In this document: piece by piece, positions 44,255 through 56,725 of the stretch
Position numbering within the stretch: position 1 is the first letter of the stretch
How the letters are laid out: every line of letters starts with the position of its first letter
Assembly (NCBI RefSeq): GCF_002575655.3
Contig: NC_053037.3
Location: 207,809,743 to 207,873,742 of the forward strand
DNA: 64,000 nt
Origin: Aegilops tauschii subsp. strangulata
Taxonomy: Eukaryota; Streptophyta; Magnoliopsida; Poales; Poaceae
Reading direction: 5' to 3'
The notes under the pieces: generated by a model
Database searches by the model: none
Seen by the model: only the letters and a program-made list of their open reading frames with translations
What the model was told of the DNA's origin: nothing
Program-made: the position numbers and the translations under genes

Positions 44255-45043
44255 GTTGATAAGAGAGTCCGAGGGACTCGGTGCACAAGTTTGGTTGCAT
44301 TGCTGGAATAATATATCATTATTGGCATTTAAAGAACCATGATAGAACAGAAGATGATTGCATAATGTTAACATGCTATGTCTGCATTGGATATTATTGG
44401 TAGTTTATTTTCAGCATAATTTCTTGATGCCATGCTATGCTTTGATTGACATGTTAAGTTATGCCATGATTGAGATAAAATTCTATGTTTTGCTATTACA
44501 ATGTTATAATCATGTTCTGATATGCCATGTCATTGCCATGTTAGTAGATGTTATGATTTTGTTCATGCTTAGTTGATTTTTATCATGCCATGTTTAGTAA
44601 TTGATATGAGATAGGGTGTTGCATGCGCTCGGTTCTTGCTTTGTCTGCAGCTTGTTTGGATGCTATGTATTTGGTTGTCTTGCAAGTACATTCAATGTAC
44701 TGACCTAGCGTGTCATGAGTTTTGTAGGTCGTACCCATATTGCTCTCTTGATCCGTCGTGCTAGGCCGTAATCTTGCCAGTCGTGTGAGTTGTGGAGCCC
44801 AGCCAGAGTTGTTATGCTGCCAAACCAAGACTTCCGCCGCCATTTTTATCAGACTTCCGCTGTCATTTAATAGCCTTAGGGCTATGCCAGATAATTGTAT
44901 TCATCAATGATGTAATCTTATATACATGTATTTGATGAATATTCTTGTACCTGGAATGCTGTATTATGGACCTGTCGTGCGTCAGGTGTTATCCTGGGCT
45001 GACGTGCGAAGGTCCCCTGCTCCATGCAGATCGGGGTGCCACA

Positions 45044-45048
45044 GTACG
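45044..45048. repeat. Target-site duplication, right copy (GTACG)
   Basis: It matches 33071-33075. Confidence 0.92.
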
Positions 45049-45884
45049 TGAAAGTGGTGTAGAAAGAGGGGGTGTAAAGTGGACACAAGGAGAGATATGC
45101 CCTTCGTTTCACTTTCCCGTGACTAATATTTTAGGGGAAAATATAAACATTCACAATGCAGAACAAATATTTTTGGATGCACCATGCAAATAACTTTCAT
45201 GTATAACATTGTACTATTGTATATGCTTATTTTCTTAGTGGTCGATTGCGTGTGTGGTGTGGTGGGCACATTATTTCTAGTTGGGGTGGGCACATCATTT
45301 CTAGTTGTGGTGGGTCAACATGAGGACTCATGGGTCGGTTCCATCCTGCGCCAGAGTCGTGGAGGACTCTATCCCCACTGGTGATAAGCAGACTATATAT
45401 GATTTGTAACCCTAGGCCCCGAGTATGTTATAGAAGCCTGGGGGCTAGTTCGTCGATAGTATACACACACGCACAATGCGTAGTATTCATATGTACTTTG
45501 TACACACCCCTATCACTAATATACAGTACAGGGAGTAGGCTTTTTCCTCACTGCAAGGGTCCGAACTTGGGTAAAACTTTGCCTCGTATTACCATCCAGC
45601 GTAACACTCAGGGATATCCTACCGAATGATCTGATGGAATCATATCTGCCAACTACTAAGAGAGAGGTGTGTCTGTGGGGGGCAATGTGTGCAAGAGAGG
45701 CCTAAAGATAATGTGCTTGCGGGAGACACGTAGGCACATATATGTGTGTATAGAGGGCTAGTAAAAACCGTGCGTGTGTATATATGCTTGTGAGAGAAAT
45801 AGCGTTTTCCAACTGAGATTAGTGAAAAGAGTGGTACATAGTAGTCAGAAGGGGAGAGAGAGATACAGAGAGAGTGTGTGCGTG
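45049..45884. other. Continuation of the DNA split by the LARD-like insertion
   Basis: Before the insertion this joined directly to 33070. It contains a short duplicated phrase ('gtgggcacatyatttctagt' at about 45261 and 45283). At 45540-45610 a phrase 'gtccgaacttgggtaaaac' resembles the downstream end of gypsy Tat LTRs (compare 17510). No gene is seen. Confidence 0.5.
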
Positions 45885-46421
45885 TGTAACACCCCGGATT
45901 TAACTTTCCATAATTGTAACTCCAACTCTTGCCTTTTCCGGCTATGTGATATGATATTTCCTTCGTGGTTGGGTTTTTTTCTATCGTTTTGCATTTTCTT
46001 CATGTGATGCATTTCATCTCATGTCATCATGTGAATCTCATTTGCATTCGTGTTTGTCTCATGCATCCGGTCATTTTCCCCCTTGTCCGTTTCGCAATCC
46101 GACACTCCCACATGCACGCGTTGCACCCCTGTAATCTTGTTTCGGGACGGGAGAAAAATGTTCTTGGAATGGGCCGAGATTTGTCGACTGGCCTTGGTAC
46201 ATCACTGGTAGGCCGCCTGTTAAATTTCGTTCCATTTGGAGGTCGTTTGATGCCCCAATGGTTAACCGGGTAACCATAAAAGCCCCTCTCTTGTTGCAGC
46301 CCAACACCCCTCCAAAACAGCCCACTAACCCATCTAAACCCCGTCCATGCTCTCCGTCATTGGATCACTTTCATGTGGGCGAAAACCGCACCTTATTTGG
46401 ACTCTCCTAACTCCCCCTACC

Positions 46422-46428
46422 TATAAAT
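46422..46428 (+). promoter_or_regulatory. TATA box of the split LTR
   Basis: TATAAAT is preceded by C-rich sequence and followed by 'cgcagatgaaaccctaaa', a typical plant leader. Confidence 0.55.
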
Positions 46429-48751
46429 GTGCACCCCCTCCTAAACTTTCGCAGATGAAACCCTAAAAATCCTCCCTCTCCGCGCTGGCCCGCCGAGCCC
46501 GCTTCCGGCCCCCGGGAGCCCACCACCGCGCCGACGCCTCCCGCGCCTCCACGCCTACCCGCGCCGCCCGCGATCGCGGTGCCGTCGCCCTTCGCTACTC
46601 CGGCCGCCGGCGACCTCGCGCCGTTCGCCACCTCATCGCCAACCGCCACCACTGACCCCGCGCTTCACCGGATCGGGTCACCGCCGCCGGCCCCCGACCT
46701 CCACGGACCCGGATCCGGCATTCCACGCGACTCCGGCGAACTCCCCGCAACTCTGGCTGCATCCCCCACGAACCCCGGCGAGCTGCTCCGGCGAGTTCAT
46801 CGGGCCGCCACGAAAACCGTGCAACCCTAGATCTGTTTATGCCATGTTAGTATTTTCACTCAGTGTTCGTGATTTTTAGAACTTCACCTGTACTTTAATG
46901 TCATGTGCTTTTTGTCTTGTTGGCGTGTTGTAGCATAGTTTCTTGTTGCATTTTAAGTGCTACGATGCTGTTAAGCCCAAATTTGCATAATTCTTGTTTT
47001 GCTTGTCATTTGCAAACCATGCATCCGTTTTCGGTGATCCTTATATCGATTTCGACCGAAATCACTCACTCTTTCCAACGGCATACTTGGTTTTCCAAGT
47101 TGATGCCTTAATCTTCTTTTCCCTTTCGGAGTACCCATATGCATTGCACATCATATCTTGCATTCCATGCCATGTCTTGCATCATGTTGCTTGTGCATTG
47201 CACCGTGATTGATTGTTGTTCCATTGCTTGTGTTCTTGCTTTGGGTAGAGCCGGGAGACGGGTTCGTGAACGAGGAACCGGTTGAGTACGGTTACGAGGA
47301 GCAAACTTTCAACAACTCTGAGAACATTGCAGGCAAGATGACCATTACTCCCGATATCACTTCTATCTTTGCTTGCTAGTTGTTCGTTCTATCGCTATGT
47401 CGTGCTACCTAGCACTTGTTTATCATGCCTCCCATATTGCCATGTCAAGCCTCTAACCCACCTTCCTAGCAAACTGTTGTTTGGCTATGTTACCGCTTTT
47501 GCTCAGCCCCTCTTATAGCATTGTTAGTTGCAGGTGAAGTTGAAGATTGCTCCATGTTGGAACATGATTATGTTGGGATATCACAATATCTCTTATTTTA
47601 ATTAATGCATCTTTACACTTGGTAAAGGGTCGAAGGCTCAGCCTTATGCTTGGTGTTTTCTTCCAGTCTTGCCGCCCTAATTTCCTTCATACTGGTGTTA
47701 TGTTCCTTGATTTTGCGTTCCTTACACGGTTGGGGTTAAGGGACCCCCTTGACAGTTCACGTTGAATAAAACTCCTCCAGCAAGGCCCAAACTTGGTTTT
47801 AACATTTGCCTACCACCACCTATACTTTTCCCTTGGGTTTTGCAGACCCGAGGGTCATCTTTATTTTAACCCCCCCCCCCGGGCCAGGCTCCTCTAAGTG
47901 TTGGTCCAACCCTGGCGATGTCCGGCGCCCCCTGGGCAACCAGGGTCTATGCCAACCCGACGTCTTGCCCACCCGGTGTGCCCTGAGAACGAGATATTTG
48001 CAGATCCTATCAGGATTTGTCGGCACATTCGGGCGGTCTTGCTGGTCTTGTTTTACCATTGTCGAAATGTCTTGTAACCGGGATTCGGAGTCTGATCGGG
48101 TTGTTCCGGGAGAAGGAATATCTTTCGTTGATCGTGAGAGCTTGTGATGGGCTAAGTTGGGACACACCTGCAGGGTATAAACTTTCGTGAGCCATGCCCG
48201 CGATTATGTGGCAGATGGGAATTTGTTAATATCTGGTTGTAGAGAACTTGACACTTGACTTAATTAAAATGCATCAACCGTGTGTGTAACCGTGATGGTC
48301 TCTTTTCGGCGGAGTCCGGGAAGTGAACATACTTTGGGTTATGTTTAGACGTAAGTAATTAAGGATCACTTCTTGATCAATTCTAGCTTCACGACAGTTG
48401 CGTAGTTTCTCATCTTACTCTTGTACCCGTATGTTAGCCACCATATTTGCTTAGTGCTTGCTGCAACTCCACCTCATTACCTCATCCTACCCATAATCTT
48501 AAATAGTCTTGATCTCGCGGGTTTTGAGATTGCTGAGTTCGCGTGACTCACAGATACTACCAAAACAGTTGCAGGTGCCGATGATACGAGTGCAGGTGAT
48601 GCTACCGAACTCAAGTGGGAGTTCCACGAGGACCTTGGTCGTTACTATGTTTCGTTTCCTGAAGATCAGTAGTGGAGCCCAGTTGGGACGATCGGGGATC
48701 TAGCTTTGGTGTTATCTTCTTTTCATTTGGATTTGTCCGTAGTTGTACTAT

Positions 48752-48756
48752 GTGTG
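48752..48756. repeat. Target-site duplication, left copy (GTGTG)
   Basis: It matches 60941-60945. The repetitive GT context makes the exact register slightly ambiguous. Confidence 0.8.
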
Positions 48757-51700
48757 TGTCAGGACCCCAATTCCAAGTCACACCGATCTAGCATGTAACA
48801 CATCATATCACTTTGCGGCCTCATGCACAGTATTCCCACGGGTGCCACCTTACCTAGCCCGGGACCGTTTGCGCCTTTTGGCTCACGTATATGATAGTGT
48901 CGCTAGCATCCATATTACAGAGAACCCGGGCCGACATGACTAGTTGTGAACCCAAAGTGGCGCTAACTTACGGGGACAGGCATACATGAACCAACATCGA
49001 ACGTGTCGGTCATCAGCGTGTGAATCCAGGCTATAGCAACTGGGCTAACAGGACTCCGAGAACCCGGGCTGTAGCAGGCTAGCAGGACTCCGGAATTCAC
49101 CGCGTGACATTTCCCCGAAGGGACAGACACAGGAACGAAGTGGATCACAACTGGGCTAGCAGGACTCTGGCTAGCAGGACTCCGGTTAACCGGGCTGTAG
49201 CAGACTACCATGGCTCAGTGGAAGCACTAGACTACATTTCCCCATAAGAGAGGCTAACAAGGATAAACAACTAGGTTGTCGGATCCCACACATACCAAGC
49301 ATTTCAATCATACACACAATATGCCCGATATGTGTAAATACAACATGGCATCACAACAAAACTCTACAACTCAAAGTACTTACTCATTAGGCTCCGAAGA
49401 GCCAGATATTACAAACATGGGTCTGATGACCCAGCATTCAAGTCATACAAGCAACAACCACATGCAGAAGCTTAACATGTCTAAGTATAGACATCTACAA
49501 ATGAAAAAGGCTGAGAAGCCTGGCTATCTACAAGACCCTCCCAAGGTACAAGATCATAGCTGAGGTAACAAGCTAAACATCGAAGTTCACGCGGAACTAC
49601 TAGAGAGACTGACGTCTCTCTGCAAAAACATAAATTAAGCAAACATGAGTACAAATGTACCCAGCAAGACTTACATCAGAACTATCTACATATGCATCAG
49701 TATCAACAAAGGGGTGGTGGAGTTTGACTGCAGCAAGCCAGCTTTGACTCGGTGGCTATCCTGAACTACGACTGCAAGTAACTGTTTTGAGGTGGCGCAC
49801 ACGAGTCCACATATTCACCATATAAATACACCACTATGGATCCGCTCCCGTCTTCCTACAAGAATGCCATCCATAGCACTCACGCTTATCTTGCGCATTT
49901 TAGAGTATCCACTTTCACTTGTCTATGAACTGTACAGGCAACCCAGAAGTCCGTTACCGCGGACACGGCTATGCGAATACATGATGTTAACCCTACAGGC
50001 GTGTACTTCTTCACACACGCTCTCGCCACTTACCACCATGTACACGTCGTGTATCTCGGCAACCTTCAAGCGGAAGCCTGGCGAGGGAGTCGGCCATGAC
50101 CTGACTAACCACGCAAGTCTCTAGTCCAGGTTTATTGCCTATTTGGGTTCCATCTGCAAGGAGATCCGGCTGGGGTGTCGCTCACGGCACCAAACGATGT
50201 GTGCAGGGTTCCCAAGCCCACCTCGACGGATGGATCTATGCTTGGTACACAGTGCCACGGTGCCTAGTCTGTCCCAAGCCCACCTGTACCGGGTGCCACT
50301 TGGTAGACTACTAACACAACCTACAAACACCAGAAACTAGTTGCAACTCCTGGACAGAGATCGAGGCGGTTAATAAGTCGAGAGGGTCGAGTTACCGGAA
50401 CCCAATGTGTGGTAGTAACTATTCATGGATCACAAACACAGAACTCAGTTCCTGAGGACGGTTTCAATGAGACAACCCACCATGTACTCCTACATGGCCT
50501 CTCACGGCTACCTTTACCAAATCAGGTTCACACACTTAGCTCTCAATAGTAGGACATGTTCACCACATTCCAATCCATCCCCGATGAATCAGACCTGACT
50601 CAACTCTAAGCAGTAGCAGGCATGACAACAAGCATGAATGAGTAGGCACATCAGGGCTCAAACAACTCCTACTCATGCTTGTGGGTTTCATCTATTTACT
50701 GTGGCAATGGCAGTTAATGTAGAGGAAAGGGGTTCAACTACCGCAGCATGTAACAGTTGAATCGTTGTTGTCCTAATGTAGTAAAAGAGAGCAGGAGCGA
50801 GAGAGTGGGATTGTATCGGAATGACCAAGGGGGTTTTGCTTGCCTGACACTTCTGAAGATAGCATTGGGTCTTCATCAGTGTCAACGATCACAGCGGGGG
50901 AACAACGTCTACCCGAGGGGGAACAACACCGGCAAACAGAGAATAAACACATTCAATGCAATGCACAATATGATGCATGAACATGGCATGTATATGTGAT
51001 GTTGTTTGTGCTAATGCAAACAGCAACAAGTTCAATGGAGCACATTTGAATCAAGGATTCAAATGCAACTCCAAACTTAAGCATTTTAAATGCCCTTTAT
51101 GTGCTTTCATCTATACAACAGGTTTAGGTTGGTTTTTCATGCATGAAACTAGTAGAGATAGATAGATTGAATTTTTCTGGTAATTTTTCATATATAAATT
51201 ATTTCATTCTGAGCTACGGTTGATTTTATATAATTTTTAGAAATTTTGGGCATTTTCTGAAAATAATAAATCATTTCTGATTTATTAAAATCCCAGAAAA
51301 TATTTACTGCATCAGCTTGACATATCAGTGATGTCAGCAGGTCAACAGGGCGGTCCAGGTCAAACCTGACCTGTGGGGCCCGCACGTCAGTGTAACAGGG
51401 CAAGAACAGAGGCTGACCAGTGGGGCCAGGTCAACGTTGATGTCGCAGGGTCAACTAACATGTGGGGTCGGCCGGTTTAATTTAAACTAAACAGGGAATA
51501 AATCCTAGGGTTAATTAGGGCATGGGGACCAACTGTCTGTGTCACTATGGTTAATTAACTAGGTGATTAAACCCTAATTAGGCAGCCACGTCAACATCAC
51601 CGGATCTACGCCAGCGATGACCAACCAACGGCGAGAGCTCGCCGGACTCGCGCTACGGGGCATCGTTTCACGCACGGCTTGCGGCTATGGATCGCTGGGA

Positions 51701-52933
51701 GCGAGGCGCATCTGGTGGAGCACGCGGGGCGAGCTGGGGTGGCCGGTGGCAGCGACGGCAGTGAGCGGGGCGGCGGCCGGAGCTCGCCTGGTTGCGGTCG
51801 CGGGGCTGCAGCAAGCAGGCGAGTGAGTAGAGGGGCTAGGCGGCCTCCTCGAGGCACCAGGAGCGCGATGCGGTGCAAGGGCGCAGCTGGTTTGAGCTTA
51901 GGCCACGGCGGCGACAAAGCCAGGCGGCGGTGAGCTTCAATCATGGAGAGGAACGGCGCTACGACAAGGAATGGGCGCGGGGAAGAGTGGGTAACGATGG
52001 CGGAGCTCACAGGGAGTCGGATGGCGGTCTCAGCGGGCTCGGGGAAGGCCTGATGGTGACGAATCAAGCAGCGGGGATCGCCGGCACCGAGGTTGAAGAA
52101 GACGTCCGGGACGGCAATGCGGTGCTCCCCCGGTTGTTTTGCTCGGCGTGAATGAGGAGGGCGAAGATGCGGAGCTCGGGGTCGCGGAGAGGGAGCGAGG
52201 GAGTGGTTGTGGCCGCGGGGAACGGCGTTGGTGCGCTCCGGCTCGTTCGGTCGGCCATGGGAGAGAGAGCAGAGGGGAGGGGAGAGGTTCCGGGCGAGGG
52301 AGAGAGAGGTCAGGGGTCTCTGGGCGTCTCCAGGCTCGAGGGAGAGGCACGCTCGCCACACACCTGCTTCTCCTTCTGGCAGAAGGTTGAAGAAGCAGGC
52401 AGCGCTGGCTGGGCTGGGCCAGCCAACTCGGCCGCCAGGTGGCCTGGCCAGGTGGGCTGCCAGGTACAGTGCCCTCTCTCTCTCCGGGTTTTCTATTTAG
52501 TTTCTGTTTTTCTATTTTGCATGTTTGTTTGAATTTGGTTACTAGACCAAATCAATTTTGTAAATGCTGAGAACTTTTGTAGATGCTGGAATAATTATTC
52601 TAGGGCCCCACACAAAGTTTCAGAATTATTGGGGCTAGGGAATTACTTATAGAAATTTATAGCCCCGATTCAAATACTTAGTGATTTAATTCAAAACCAA
52701 AATATGTCCTGCAAAAATGAAACCATTTTTGGTAGAGGCTTCCACCTTAATCCAGAAATGATGAACATTTTTAAAGGGCATTGTGAGTTCATTGAAAAAG
52801 ATTTTATTTTGACCCTAGTTGAATTCATTTGGTGCTAGGGTTTGAACATCCCCATTTCATGTTTAAGAAAAATTTAAACATGATGCACACATGAAGCTAG
52901 CCTAGTGCAATACCACAAGCTAGGGATGTGACA
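48757..52933 (-). mobile_element. 3' LTR (4177 bp) of a minus-oriented LARD-like element
   Basis: On minus it runs from TGTCACATCC (52933) to GGTCCTGACA (48757). It pairs with 56726-60940. In the first 337 bp from the left I count about 15 substitutions against the partner (about 95% identity), so this insertion looks older than the LARD at 33 kb. The GC-rich block 51600-52480 gives long overlapping frames on both strands that are not conserved between the two LTRs. Confidence 0.92.
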
Positions 52934-52971
52934 ACTCACCCCCACTAAACAAGAATCTCGTCCCGAGATTC
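52934..52971 (-). promoter_or_regulatory. Polypurine tract and palindrome of the minus element
   Basis: On minus, GAATCTCGGGACGAGATTC (52971-52953) is followed by AGTGGGGGTGAGT next to the 3' LTR. It is the same layout as at 3497 and 40052. Confidence 0.85.
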
Positions 52972-55900
52972 AAGCGTAGGGTAAGAGGAAGAGGGGACAC
53001 AAAAGCTAACACAATCTTCTCGATCCAATTGCCCTCATCGAAGATGTTGATTCATTGCTTCAAATTGATCTTGTCGTCTTTGCTTTCGGGATCTTCATCC
53101 AACACGATGACGACAGAAGAAACTCTATAGGAATCGATCTTCTTAAAGATCGAGCAACTCACGATTTACTCACGGAATGAGATGTTGAACATCTCTCGAG
53201 CTAAGACACGAAACATACATGCAGAGGGATGGAGTGAAACACAAAACGAAGATTCAAGTTGATAAGCACAATTCCACGCTGAATAAGATGGTGCATGGTT
53301 TCAAGATAACGAGGAGTTATCTGCCATGATTCCATAATGGCACCTTGGGGAAGGTGACTTGCAGAAATATTCCCTTAAGTGGCAAAAAGAATTACTTTTG
53401 ATTCAGAGATCATTGAAACTCTTTATACCAGCCTAAGGCAAATCACAACAATCGTTTGGCGGAGTAAGTAGGGATGGCATACCCAGACTAGAATGGATGA
53501 TGTGGACTACCTTGTTGAGACAACGCAAGGGATGATTTTTCTTGCGCGTGCTCTCAAGAACTTGAGCATTTCCATATTCATCAAGGTTCTACCAACATCC
53601 GTGTCAGGGATCCTGGAAACACAACATACTACCATGATGAATAGTGATGGACGATGCAGATGCAAAGGAAGATAACACCTTCTCAGATTTCACCTTAGCG
53701 AGGCTAAGGAAACAAAATCTGGATGATCGACCGAGAGACATTTAGCACTCCGCTTCTAATGTTCTCCTTGATGTGCTAGCGTAACCCATTTATAGATATG
53801 GTTTGGTATCTATAATATCAAGTAAAAGTTCGGACTCCGGGAGCACAAGAATCCATAAGGAATAACTACGGAAGTAAATCCTACGAAATCCTTACGGGGA
53901 GGTGGCCAACTTTCTCAACCAAGATACTAAAATAATAGGTCTTCCGGCTGGGTCTGTTGGCCATGGCATCCACTTTACCAGGTTACAGAGAGACCAATAT
54001 TATAGTTCCTGGGAAATGTTCCAACCATCATATCTGCCTGAGATTCAGATCTGGTTGGTGTCAGAATAATCCAGACTCATCGGGTCTGGAAAGAAAAATG
54101 AAAGTTTGCAACACAAATCGACGCGATGACGTTGCGAGACTCTCGGGAGATGAACTCGGAGAGCAAGCTCCAAAACATGAGCTGGTTCTGCTACACACCT
54201 GTGAACACACTGTCCTAGACAAGCATGACCACATGGTAGTCTTATAATAAAACACTACCGAGTTATGGTTAGGAACCATCATCAAGGATAACGGAATCTT
54301 GTACAAATCCGTCTGGTACCTTCATGACTAGTGCTTAGAACTTATTATCCTTGAACAAATCAATCAGTGTCTTGGTGTGCTTGGGATACATATAGAATGA
54401 AGGTTGCAAGTCTCCAAACCACAGAATACTTCGCACGTATGCATGACTGATTTGGGAGGATTCCATAGAAAGCAACATTGACTTTCTCGAATTCACGGCG
54501 GCAACTTGCATCAAATGCACATGAATTAGAGGAAGTCACTTCTTTCATTCGGACATATGCTTCATGAACAGAACACTAAGATAATGCTTATAAAGTTTCC
54601 AATACTAGCTAGATTTTCAACACGAATCATGGAGAAGGTAGCGGTGTTGCTGATGGGCTCAACAACAATTCATCCAAGTTTCCATGGAGATGGAATTCCA
54701 TAATTATGTGAAAAAGTGATAGCATTGGTCAGACCCAAAAGATATAATGGTGTATGCTCGAGGGATCAACCACGAGTAAGACAACATTATGAACATCGTT
54801 GGTTCTGATTTGATTTGATGATAGCCCATACTCAAATCAAAGTTTTGATACGACAATAGGTCCAACAACTGATCACAGGGACCTATCGATGAAGATATCA
54901 TCTATCTTCAACACACACAAATATATCCCTTGAAATGAACTAAGCTGGCGAGCTTTTATCTTCCAACTCTCCAAGTTATTGTTTAGCTTAACCAAATAGC
55001 TCAGGGGGTAAACGACACAGATTCTTGGAGAATGGCTGGTTTACAAGAAACCAACTCGATCAAGAACTCAACATAGCGGTCAGGTGACAACCTGGTAACA
55101 CTTCCGAGAAGATTTTCGGAAAATCACGAACCACCGATATGTTACTACGCTCGAGAACAATCTTGCTTTTCAGGGCAAGACGATATGATCAAACGAGCAA
55201 GGGATTGACACAATCCTAACTCATTGATCGAAGAGTGCATCGAAATTAAGGACTAGGGGGCACGATCAACCTTAGGGTGATGATTCAATAACCAACACGC
55301 TAAGAATGAGATTATTGTCCTTTGACTACCAAGCAACAAGGTTGCTAGGAGATTTGATTTCACGCATCATAGTTCACCTGTCGGCATTCCGGTTGCAACA
55401 ACACGGGAACCGAGAAATTAATAATGAGGCGAGAAGTATCACCGTATCAAGAGTTCATAGGATGGTGTGCAATTCCTATGATATTGTTGATATAAAAGAT
55501 GGTAATACTCCAAGGTGGAACAGACCAGAAGCTGGATTGGCATTTTGATCTGTGGAATACAACTGCTTTGACCCAATCCTGGATATGGAAGAGGTACTGG
55601 AGTTTGTTTCTCCTAGTAATCCAGAATAGAATAGCTTGACAGACCATAAGAATATGAGGTATCGATGAGCATGAATGCATGACATGCTCTTGACTATCAA
55701 ATGATAGACGGAGATCAGGATACAACTAAAGAGAGGGACAACTCGAATGAACATATAACTTTCTGAGTTGTGGATCCATAGATTAGTATGTCGAACCAAG
55801 TTGAATAGGTTTCTTCCAGATAATCCATGCAGAATGGGAAGAATTGGCAGAGTCACCAATATAAGATGGATAACTCATCAAGAGCACTCTTATTGTGACC

Positions 55901-56708
55901 TTTTGGTTCAACGAGGAACTTCTGCCATAACCGGTTCATGGTATTTCGAGGAAGGATATACCATGGACCTCGAAGACTATCACAAAGGTTACTAATATCC
56001 TAAAAGAACTAGCAAACACTATGAACATGAAGTAAGTAGAGTGAACCTCGCGTTCAAGAACCAAGGAATGGAATACCTACTAACTAAGTGGCATCACGAG
56101 ATGCTTTCGAGAATGACGGCCAGAATCATCACACTAGGAATATAAAGCATGGCTAGATTACTAGATGATCCTCTAAGACACCTATGGTCATAATAATAGT
56201 TCCAACATATATGTCGAGGCAACAGAGTACCTCAATAGACCGATTAGTGTGCTTAATCTGGCCCAAAAGGACATCAGGAACTGGGAGGGAGGATTTTCAA
56301 ATGCATCAGATTATTTAGAAACCTGGGATGACTCGGACAGCATAACGGCTGTAAATGCTCAAAAAGATTTGAGACATCGTGCAAAAAGGTGGCATAACCA
56401 CTCAACATCATAATATCAAGGTTCCGAGATCAACTGTTATCACACGTAGGTAGTAGAAACTGAACTAAGACTTGAATCCATCAATCCTATGAGTCTACGG
56501 ATTAGTAACACTTGATCCTGATAGAAAGAAGAGAAAGCCTAGTTTCTTAACCCCGTAGGAAAGATAGTATGACTCGGATCAGAAGGGCATAAGGTATAAG
56601 GAGTAAAAAGAGCCTTACGTTCCCTTCCACAATCAATTCCCTTATATAACTAAAGCATTTCTAGACACGACTTCGACCAGTTTGGCTTGGTAATCCTACA
56701 GGCAGTCA
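52972..56708 (-). mobile_element. Non-coding interior of the minus LARD-like element
   Basis: About 3.7 kb with no frame above about 130 codons and no recognisable retroelement protein motif. Parts align with 1-3532 on the opposite strand (for example 55380-55560 with 1590-1740). The element must therefore depend on enzymes from an autonomous relative. Confidence 0.8.
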
Positions 56709-56721
56709 GGCTTTGATACCA
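56709..56721 (-). promoter_or_regulatory. Primer-binding site of the minus element
   Basis: On minus, TGGTATCAAAGCC begins four bases after the 5' LTR. It differs by one base from the common initiator-Met complement (TGGTATCAGAGCC). Confidence 0.85.
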
Positions 56722-56725
56722 AAGC

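Larger units (their letters stand above)
40091..45043 (+). mobile_element. 3' LTR (4953 bp) of the LARD-like retrotransposon
   Basis: It starts TGTAACAGCC, ends GGTGCCACA and is followed by GTACG, completing the target duplication. It is colinear with 33076-38044, with scattered substitutions and small indels. Its TATA box is intact (42077), and the hairpin array is at 44042-44254, with one arm mutated (44100-44106 reads GGTCAC). Confidence 0.93.

Noticed and set aside
51606..52532. Long frames on both strands (up to about 250 codons)
   Set aside because: They lie in the LTR of the minus LARD-like element; the corresponding frames in 59540-60480 are not conserved.
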